Assembly: GCF_003265705.1 (NCBI RefSeq)
Contig: NW_020313168.1
Location: 4,967,862 to 5,031,861, forward strand
Source: Callorhinus ursinus
Taxonomy: Eukaryota; Chordata; Mammalia; Carnivora; Otariidae
Reading direction: 5' to 3'
DNA length: 64,000 nucleotides
Part shown: positions 56,561-64,000 of the stretch, piece after piece
Layout of the letters: the number at the start of each line of letters is the position of its first letter
How positions within the stretch are numbered: the stretch's first letter is position 1
The notes under the pieces: generated by a model
Seen by the model: the letters and a program-made list of their open reading frames with translations, nothing else
The model's database searches: none
Told to the model about the DNA's origin: nothing
Program-made: the position numbers and the translations under genes

Positions 56561-59280
56561 GATCCTGGGCTTCATCCAAGTTCCCCTTCTCGAGCCTACT
56601 CCGGGCTCCCCTCCCTCCCGCTCGCCCAGCGCACCTTCCTTGCATTTGTGCTCCGCGAGGATAAACCTACGAGCCTGTGTTTGGGAGGTGATGGTGCCAG
56701 TTACTGAGGAAGCCTCCAAAGAATTTAGTTTTCCGTCGGGGAGGCGGATCGAGCTGTGCGGGAGTCTGGATTTGGGAGGCCGCGAGGGCCCCCACAGGCT
56801 CGCCCACCGGCCTCGGGGCCGCGCTCTTCGTTCACAGCACTTTCCCACCTGCGCGCCCCTCACCAAACCTTGCTCCAGGCATAACGGGATGAAAGGAAAG
56901 TTAGTTACCTCTTCTCGGGGGGGGGGGGGGGGAACGTGGTCATAAGGCATCTAAAGGTACAAAACAATACGAAACACCTGCAACTCATTATGAGCCCAGT
57001 CCCTCTAGAACAAAGGGTGTTCTAGCCGCTGGTACGTGGAATTACTTCATCCCCTTGTAGTCAGAAATTGCGTGAGGTGAGCGACTGAAAGTTTGAGGGT
57101 GTTAAGAAAGAGAGTCCTTTGTGAATTTTATGTAAAGCTGTTTTGAAACACATTTCAACATCCTTTGAAAGTATCTAATAAACTTTAAATATGAGGTTGT
57201 TGAACATCCATTATGTCTCAACAAAGCTTTTAAAGGTCTTTCATCTTTTAAAAAAGCTAGTACAAGCCAAGAACTTGTCCGTTTTCTTGCTGTTCCCCTA
57301 ATGTTTGCGATGTAGCTGAACCCAGGGGGTTGGCTGGGAGGGCCTCACTGTAGGAGGTGGGTGTTTAGTGCCCGGGGAGGTGGGTGTTTAGTGCCCGGAG
57401 AGGTGGAAAACTGGACTGTCTGGAGCAACTGGGAGCAGGCTGTGTGACCGCCCCCCACCACCCCCCACCTGGGGTGGGAAAGCAGATGGCCTGGCTACCT
57501 GGAGAGCCCCCGGGAGGGATGAGGGGTGCGGTGTTGGGACCTGGTCTTAACCGCACCTGAGGGCTCTCATTGCAGGCTAGAGAATGGAACCCAGCCCAGG
57601 AATTTACCCATGGCAGAAGAATCTGGGTCAGGAGTTTCCAGGCATTGGGATATCTAGACTTGTAAAAATAAATAAATAAATCTTTTTTACTGGTGGGGGA
57701 GGGGGCAGTGGTGAGGATAGATATAGGCTACCAGTTAGCTGCCAGTATCTGTTGTCAACATTATTTTGTAAAAGAAAGAACATCCGAAGTCCCAGAATTC
57801 CTAAGCATAGGATCGAAATTGAGTAGATTTCTTTTTTTTTTTAAGATTTTATTTACTTATTTGAGAGAATGAGATAGAGCACGAGAGGGGAGGGTCAGAG
57901 GGAGGAGCAGACTCCCCGCTGAGCAGGGAGCCTGATGCGGGACTCGATCCCGGGACTCCAGGATCATGACCTGAGCTGAAGGCAGTCGCTTAACGAACTG
58001 AGCCACCCAGGCTCCCGAGTAGATTTCTTTTTATGAGAAATGGCGCCGTGGTGGTACCTCCTTACCTGCAGTTTGGCTTTCCCTGGTTTCAGTCACCCCC
58101 AGTCATGCCAGGTCTGGGAGCAGATCAGCCTCCTCCTGACATAGAGGCAGAGGTCAGTAGGAGCCTAATGGTAGTCAACAATGTGGTCACCACTCCCCCC
58201 CACCCCGTCTCTTCACCTGGCCTATTTTGTCATCTCCCACTGTCACAAGAAGGGTGGTATTTACCGAGTAAGATATTTACAGAGACCACACTCACGTTAT
58301 ATTGTTACGATCGTCCTATTTTATTATCAGTTATGGTTGTTAATCTCTTACTGTGCCTCATTTATAAATTAAACTTTATCATTCGTATGTATGTAGAGGA
58401 AAAAACATAGCCTGTGCAGGGTTCGGTACTATCCACAGTTTCATCCACTGCGGGGCTTGGAGCTTACCCAAGGGGAGGGGAGGTCTACTGTACAAGGTCT
58501 TTATTTCTCCTCAGGCCGGTGAAACTTCTGGGAGGGGCATAGATGGGCTGGCTCCCTTGCCCGCCCCTTCCAGGCTCTCCAGGCAGGTGTGTCTAGAAGC
58601 CCTGGGATTCCCAAGGAGGGCTGGGAGAAGTCACTGAGCACGGAGGGGTGCTCTGGAGATGAGCAGGCCTCCCTGAGGCTGGGGTGTTCAGGACAGCAAA
58701 ACAGAGCTGGGGCGGGGGGGCTCTCTAGCCCCTCCCCTGCAACTCTATCCCTCCGGTCTCCAAGCGGCCCTGGCCAGCAGCTCCCTCATCCGGTTCTCAA
58801 ACCTGGCTCACGCTAGAATCACCTGGGGAGGAGGCCTAGACCAGTCAGACCAGAACTACAGGGGTGAGGCCCTGGGCGCAAGGTGTTTTTCAAAAGCTCC
58901 CTGGGGATTCTCCCCGGCCCTGAGGCTGAGTACTGGGGTCCCAGTTCCTCTTCAAAGGGGGTCCTGTTACGCTGAGGAGAGGAACTATAGGATGGTGGTG
59001 GTGGGGGGGGACAGGTGGCCATCCGAGGGGGAAAGAGGGATGGGGGAAGGAATCATCCCTGCTCTTCCCCGGCCACCCCTGCAGGTCCTCTGGAAACTTG
59101 AAGTGAGGCAGGTCGCATGCTCCCTTGTGGCCCAACTGGCTCAGCACGTCAGAAGCAAAAAAAAAAAAAAAAAAAAAAGNNNNNNNNNNNNNNNNNNNNN
59201 NNNNNNNNNNNNNNNNNNNNNNNNNNNNNNNNNNNNNNNNNNNNNNNNNNNNNNNNNNNNNNNNNNNNNNNNNNNNNNNG

Positions 59281-59312
<32 letters not shown>

Positions 59313-62300
59313 GGCAGGGGCGACAGGAATCTAGGAGAAGCCTGACACCCTTTTGAATAGGCAAAGGCCCCTAGTCCTTCTGTTTGCTCTCTCCCCTGAT
59401 GCAGGGGCCGCCTGGCAGGTGGGAGTAGGGGTGGAGAGTAACATCAACCCCTTCCCTCCCTCCCGAAGGGACACTGTCATAGAGGTTGTCACAACAAGGT
59501 CTTTCCCTTCTTCCTTTAGGTAACAATAGCTACCATTTAGAGGACACTTTTTGTATGAGATCATCTTGAGTCTCTGTGTGAACACTTCCAACAACTGGAG
59601 ATGTGATAAGATTAATAATGATAATTAATCACTTGATTATATCTGCGGTCCAGACACAGACACAGGCTCTGAGAAGTAACTTCCCTAGATCACGGGATAC
59701 AAACCTAGGGAGTGAGGCTTCAGACCCCTGGCCTCCACAGGGAGCCGCAGGGCAGGAGCCAGGAACAACGGCAGGACCACCCACCCCAAGGGGAAGGGGG
59801 ACCACGTCATCTGGGACCAGCCCCTCTGGGGCCTTGGCAGGGAGCTCCCTCAGATGGCGGCAGGGGGCTGGCAAGCTTGCCTAGTGTATGTTTTCATCCT
59901 TGAACCAGATCTCAGTGTTCTGTAAACTCCACATTTCTGCCGCTTGCCATGGGATTTCTTGGATTTCTGGGTTTAGAAGGCTGAGCAAAACATACTAATG
60001 TGACAGTATTTTTGTTCCTAAAGAGGGAGACATGGGCAAAAATCAGAGCCTGGCAAGATCAAACGAATGCCATCTTGACTCTGACGGGCTTTGTCAGCCC
60101 CTGGAGCTAGAATCAGAAGGTTCCGAGGGGCAGGTCCGACCCCGATTTACTTCTGCTTCTCCCCCAGGAACGCCACATCATCTCGAGCATTCTTTGGACG
60201 CAAGGCATCAAATGCTGGAACAAGAAAGGTACAATGGTCGACTCCTCTGGCAGTTTCGAGCATCTTCAAAAGTTAACGGGGAGGAGGGGACAAAGAAGAG
60301 CAAATGAGAACATTCTCATGAGACTGTTGGGCGGGAGCTCTCTGGACCCTCTAAACATTACACGTCAAGCTGAGCAGCCAGCCAGGCCTGGCCACCAGGG
60401 TTCCCTGCACCCCAGGAGCAGAGAAGGGGTGTAGCCGGGAGAATAGTTCTTAGGAAGTCTTACCTTTCTTTTTTTTTTTTAAGATTGTTTATTTATTTGA
60501 CAGCGAGATAGATAGCAAGAGCAGGAGCACAAGCAGGGGGAGTGGGAGAGGGAGAAGCAGGCTTCCCACCGAGCAGGGAGCCCGACGCGGGACTCGATCC
60601 CAGGACCCCGGGATCATGACCCGAGCCAAAGGCAGACGCTTAACGACTGAGCCACCCGAGAGCCCGGAAGTCTTACCTTTAAAAGGCCTGTGAATTTGGC
60701 AATCTACTCAAAATACATTTTTTTAAAGATTTTATTTTATTTTATTTTTTATTGTTATGTTAATCACCATACATTACATCATTAGTTTTTGATGCAGTGT
60801 TCCATGATTCATTGTTTGTGCATAACACCCGGTGCTCCACGCAGAACGTACCCTCTTTAATACCCATCACCAGGCTAACCCACCCCCCCACCCTCCTCCC
60901 CTCTAGAACCCTCAGTTTGTTTCTCAGAGTCCATCGCCTCTCATGGTTCGTCTCCCCCTCCGACTTACTCCCCTTCATTCTTCCCCTGGTTAGATGCCAC
61001 GAAGTAGGTGGCAATGCCTTAACCGTATGTGTGTGGTCAGGCCCGAGGGCCTCTTCCATCCTTGTCAAGGGGAGTGCTAACCTTCTCTCCTTTCATACAA
61101 CACTTAAGATTTTATTTTTAAAGGGGCGCCTGGGTGGCTCAGTCGTTAAGCGTCTGCCTTCGGCTCAGGTCATGATCCCGGGGTCCTGGGATCGAGTCCC
61201 GCGTCGGGCTCCCTGCTTGGCGGGGAGCCTGCTTCTCCCTCTCCCACTCCCCCTGCTTGTGTTCCCTCTCTCGCTGTCTCTCTCTGTGTCAAATAAATAG
61301 GTAAATTCTTTAAAAAAAAAAAAAAAGATTTTATTTTTAAGTAATCTACACTCACCATGGGGCTTGAATTCAACGACCCCGGGATCAAGAGGCACATGCC
61401 CTACAGACTGAGCCGGCCAGGTGCCTTCTTACTATAAAATGCCTTCTTACTATAAAATTCACACATTTTTAAACTGCTCTCCATGGAGTAAACAAGCCAG
61501 CCTTGGAAAGATTCTCCATGCTTGCACAGGGGGTTGAGAACCTTCGAGGCCCTGCTCCATCACAAATCATGCTGCCTCGAGCACTTTACCCGTGTTCTCT
61601 CACGAAAGCCGCATGGCAACCCTGTCCTGTAGCTTTTACAGATGGACGCAGCGAGGCACAGAGAGATCAGGTCCTGGGTTTAAGAGTCGTGTTCATGCCC
61701 AAGAGAATAACCTGGGACTTGTTAGCTGAGGCCTGCAGGGGGGAAAAGATTCCACTTCCTGTAGAACGTAGTGACAGCTAAGCTGTTTCAGAGACGGAGC
61801 AAGTAGCCCTGGGCCAGGTGAGGGGGTCCCTGTTTTGAGAACAGAGGCGGGGTGGGCACTTGGCCTGCAAGGCTAAAGAGAAGTCTCAAGCATCTTATGG
61901 GTACTTATGGGTCATCTTTTAAGTTTCCTAAAGCCCTGTGCACCTTGAGCTGCTTGATGCGAACTGACATATCCCCACTGGGTTTAAAAAAAAAAAAGGA
62001 TTCGAGGTGGCTTTTGGATACACATACCAAGGCAAAAATATAAAATAGAATAAAATGAAGAAATGGCCAAAGGAAAAATAAAGGTAGGAGAATAAGACAA
62101 TGTCATGTAGAGAAGTGCATGAATGGTGGGCCCATCGTTCCCTATTCCCTATCCCATGCATAAGGGATAGGCCATAGATCTGGCTCTGAGCTTCCTGGTG
62201 GCCACAGTGAAGAAGGAAATTTGCCATTGTGTCCATGAGATAAGAGCAAACCAGCTGCCCAAGTGAAGTACAGCCTTCCCCAATACAAAGACTGAAGAGT

Positions 62301-64000
62301 TTTCTCCTGGTACCTCTTAAAGAAGGCCCTGGAAAACATCCCAAGGATGAACTGAAAGGTAGTGAAATTAGTAGTTGGTTCTGCTACAATGCTTGCTTTG
62401 AAAATGTGAATTTGTTCCAATAAGATTGGTATCTTAGGAAACACTTTGAGCATAACACAAACTTTGTGTTTCCTTATGAGTGACTCTGTCGTTGAGAACA
62501 CTAAGGTTAAATGCAGAGAACCGCACCCAACCGAAGGGAGCCTCGAAGGAATTCACAAAACGCACACACATGCGCCCTTCAGATACGCACTTCATTGTTC
62601 TCTAACCCTCTTTGCACTACTTCACAGTAACTCACAAGCTGCCACCCTCCTGAAGCCCACTCACACAGGCCGACGTCAAGTCTTTTCCAAGGTCAAGGGC
62701 CATATGTTTAGTAGAATGTGGTAGATCTTGACCACAGGATGTGTGAGACTGTGCCTCCAGCTTTGTTAGGCCCTTCGTTTGTCCTGTCATCCATCACTGA
62801 CAAAGCTTTTGAGTGTTGTGCCACTCATCCCATTCCCTAAAAGCCCGGTGGTTTTGACTGCACCCGTTTTGCATAGTGTGGTGGTTTTTAGGCATCCATA
62901 GGTAACGTTATAGCAGAAATTACTGCAGAGCTCCTTCCTGCATTGGTCAAACCCGCAGTCTTAACAAAGAGCCCCCTTCAGTGGGAAGGGTAGCCCCACA
63001 CAGGGCGAGGCAGTGCAGGATTCGGACATTGGGGGTTGCAGGCGGATGGGGTGGGACCCTCTTCAGTACCGTCCCTCCAGGTCCCTGTGCGCAGAGGTAC
63101 TGTATAGTTTCCTAGAGCTTCTGAAAGGAATTAGCACAAATTGGGGGGTTGAAAATAAGAGAAATTGATTTTCTCACAGTTCTGGACTCCAGAATCCAAA
63201 ATCAAGGGGTCACCAGGGCCACCTTCCTGAAAGTTCAGGGAAGAATCCTTCCTTGCCTCTTCCAGTTTCTGGTGGCTCCAGAGGTTCTGTGGCTTATGGC
63301 CAGGCCACTCCAGTCTCTGCGTCTGTCTACACGTGGCTTTATAAGGACACCAGTCATTGGATGAGGGCCCACCCTAAACTAGTATGACGTCATCCTAATA
63401 AATTACATCTGCAAAGACCATATTCCCAAATAAGCTCACATTCTGAGGTCTGGGCAGACAGAAGGGGGCGGGGGGACACTAGTCAACCCAGTACAGGTGC
63501 CACCTGGACGAAAATGCCCATGATCTTTCCAGCAGCCCGTCCCCTACAAACCTTACAGTGAGAATAGCCAGAGCTAGGATTTGGATCCAGGCTGATGGAT
63601 TCCAAAGCCCAGGCTGCAATTCTTCCACCAAAGGGCAGGCGGATCTTACTCACTTGGTGGGAAAACGCCCCAAAGTTGCCCTAAGTGTGAAGTGAAGGAG
63701 TGAGAGGCCAGAGCCACCAGGCCCTGGATAGGTGGCATCCAGGAGAGAGAGGGCTGGGCAGGGTAAAGCCAGAAAGCTCTCTGACCCCCACCACGCCACT
63801 GTGCCACAAGCGAGCTCAGCTGGCAGGTCTGGGGGTGGACCAAGTCTGGAGGCGAAGGGTAGCTCTTCCCTCCCAACCAGCCTGCAGGGCCTGCAGGCTC
63901 CTAGGAAGGTTCCCACCAGCCACAGCCCCCAGCTAATGGAGCTCGGCACTATCTCCTGCCCCACAGAGCCCGCGCTGCCAACACCCGCTTTATCTGGCCA
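55825..64000 (+). CDS. ST6GALNAC2: ST6GALNAC2, alpha-N-acetylgalactosaminide alpha-2,6-sialyltransferase 2 (first three coding exons; runs off the window)
   Basis: Exons 55825-55949, 60168-60228 and 63967-64000 (cut by the window edge) join in frame. Exon 1 encodes a type II anchor: MGLLRGQLFWLLLLLAAASS, then GILFTLYSSAV. Exon 2 encodes NATSSRAFFGRKASNAGTRK, aligning with the start of the stem in the human protein. Exon 3 starts SPRCQHPLYLA, matching the human segment with a CRHLLHLA core. Introns are GT-AG with phases 2 and 0. The catalytic sialylmotifs lie beyond the window. The enzyme acts in the Golgi and adds alpha-2,6 sialic acid to O-glycan GalNAc, preferring galactosylated cores (family knowledge). 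Compared with ST6GALNAC1 it has a much shorter stem and a CpG-island promoter, so the two paralogues are probably regulated differently. Confidence 0.93.
57832..58016 (-). mobile_element. CAN-SINE
   Basis: Reverse copy in ST6GALNAC2 intron 1. Target duplication GAGTAGATTTCTTTT at 57,821 and 58,017. Confidence 0.96.
59180..59279. other. Assembly gap of 100 N
   Basis: A run of 100 N with poly-A (plus a single G) on its left and 30 consecutive G on its right (59,280-59,309). The round length suggests an unknown true size. The poly-G edge may be a sequencing artefact. Confidence 0.98.
59520..59720 (-). mobile_element. MIR fragment
   Basis: AATAGCTACCATTTAGAGGA, GGCTCTGAGAAGTAACTTCC and GGGATACAAACCTAGGGAG fit a reverse MIR. 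Confidence 0.65.
60168..60228 (+). CDS. ST6GALNAC2: ST6GALNAC2 exon 2
   Basis: A 61-base exon with acceptor TTCTCCCCCAG and donor AAG|GTACAA (weak at +5). Its first base completes a split Arg codon. It then encodes 20 residues containing AFF..KASN, as in human ST6GALNAC2. Residues 43-45 read NAT, a possible N-glycosylation sequon where I recall DTT in the human protein. Confidence 0.9.
60468..60665 (-). mobile_element. CAN-SINE
   Basis: Reverse copy with target duplication GGAAGTCTTACCTTT at 60,453 and 60,666. Confidence 0.96.
60720..60992 (-). mobile_element. Carnivore LINE-1 3' end (5' truncated)
   Basis: Same family as 9,540-9,930: TTGTTATGTTAATCACCATA, GCATAACACCCGGTGCTCCA, TTTGTTTCTCAGAGTCCATC. 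Poly-A is on the left. Confidence 0.88.
61123..61326 (+). mobile_element. CAN-SINE inside an older SINE
   Basis: Forward copy with target duplication AAGATTTTATTTTTAA, which is itself the tail of the older SINE at 61,327-61,426. Confidence 0.96.
61327..61426 (-). mobile_element. Older short CAN-SINE
   Basis: AAGTAATCTACACTCACCAT through GAGCCGGCCAGGTGCC. Confidence 0.88.
61570..61700 (-). mobile_element. MIR fragment
   Basis: TTTTACAGATGGACGCAGCG and GGCACAGAGAGATCAGGTC fit a reverse MIR. Confidence 0.55.
63105..63495 (+). mobile_element. Old interspersed repeat (LTR/MaLR or DNA type)
   Basis: GTATAGTTTCCTAGAGCTTC, TTTTCTCACAGTTCTGGACT, GGGCCCACCCTAAACTAGTA and AATTACATCTGCAAAGACC follow a well-known mammalian repeat consensus. 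I cannot name the family with certainty. Confidence 0.7.
63540..63645 (-). mobile_element. MIR fragment
   Basis: AGCCAGAGCTAGGATTTGGATC and nearby sequence fit a reverse MIR. Confidence 0.5.
63967..64000 (+). CDS. ST6GALNAC2: ST6GALNAC2 exon 3, 5' part
   Basis: Starts after ATCTCCTGCCCCACAG in phase 0 and reads SPRCQHPLYLA before the window ends. Spacing and residues (C, H, L.LA) match the start of exon 3 in the human protein. Only 34 bases are visible. Confidence 0.85.

Larger units (their letters stand above)
55950..60167 (+). other. ST6GALNAC2: ST6GALNAC2 intron 1
   Basis: GT-AG intron. The first 600 bases continue the CpG island. It contains a poly-G run at 56,918-56,932, a duplicated unit of about 22 bases at 57,355-57,400 (GGTGGGTGTTTAGTGCCCGG twice), a SINE at 57,832-58,016, the assembly gap at 59,180-59,279 and a MIR at 59,520-59,720. 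No extra exon was recognised. Confidence 0.8.
60229..63966 (+). other. ST6GALNAC2: ST6GALNAC2 intron 2
   Basis: GT-AG intron with a SINE at 60,468, a LINE-1 3' fragment at 60,720-60,992, a SINE inside an older SINE at 61,122-61,426, a MIR at 61,570, an old LTR- or DNA-type repeat at 63,105-63,495 and a MIR at 63,540. The 61.8-63.1 kb stretch holds no repeat I recognise. A 119-codon minus-strand ORF there (62,142-62,501) has no supporting context. Confidence 0.75.

Noticed and set aside
62142..62501. 119-codon minus-strand ORF in ST6GALNAC2 intron 2
   Set aside because: Composition is not extreme, but no known motif, start context or flanking exon supports it. I left it as an unsupported ORF.

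Overview
The window is nuclear DNA from a carnivoran mammal, most likely an arctoid (bear, pinniped or mustelid group). The main evidence is about fifty copies of the carnivore tRNA-derived CAN-SINE, with a head reading GGCGCCTGGGTGGCTCAG, a TC-rich middle and an AAATAAAATCTTTAAAA tail, many with readable target-site duplications. Two fragments of a carnivore-type LINE-1 3' end and many older mammalian repeats (MIR, L1M-like, LTR-like) agree. The species cannot be fixed from the sequence alone.

Layout: 1-16.6 kb is intergenic and repeat-rich, with no gene seen. ST6GALNAC1 lies on the plus strand at 16,627-33,293: nine coding exons, a 13.3 kb first intron, then eight exons packed into 3.2 kb. 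The assembled reading frame is open for 589 codons plus a stop, and the 3' UTR probably ends near 34,075. From 34.1 to 54.7 kb is an intergenic stretch dominated by LTR fragments (35.4-41.6 kb), LINE-1 fragments and SINEs. At about 54.73-55.13 kb sits a broken, intron-containing copy of the 3' part of ST6GALNAC1. A CpG island follows, with the first exon of ST6GALNAC2 at 55,825. Exon 2 of ST6GALNAC2 is at 60,168-60,228, and exon 3 starts at 63,967 and runs off the window. A 100-base assembly gap (59,180-59,279) lies in ST6GALNAC2 intron 1.

Both genes encode Golgi type II membrane sialyltransferases that add sialic acid in alpha-2,6 linkage to O-linked GalNAc on glycoproteins. ST6GALNAC1 is the enzyme known for making sialyl-Tn. 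ST6GALNAC2 prefers galactosylated core structures. They form a head-to-tail paralogous pair, and the broken third copy between them shows that the locus has duplicated more than once.

The most notable observations are: (1) the ST6GALNAC1-like remnant directly upstream of the ST6GALNAC2 CpG island; (2) a two-source mosaic at 19,194-19,480 inside ST6GALNAC1 intron 1, built from a segment 1.28 kb upstream and one 1.61 kb downstream; (3) four LTR fragments of one family in mixed orientation; (4) two oppositely oriented SINEs inserted at the same target site; and (5) an unidentified coding-like remnant near 49.2-49.45 kb. I saw no convincing previously undescribed system. This is a tandem gene locus with an informative duplication history.
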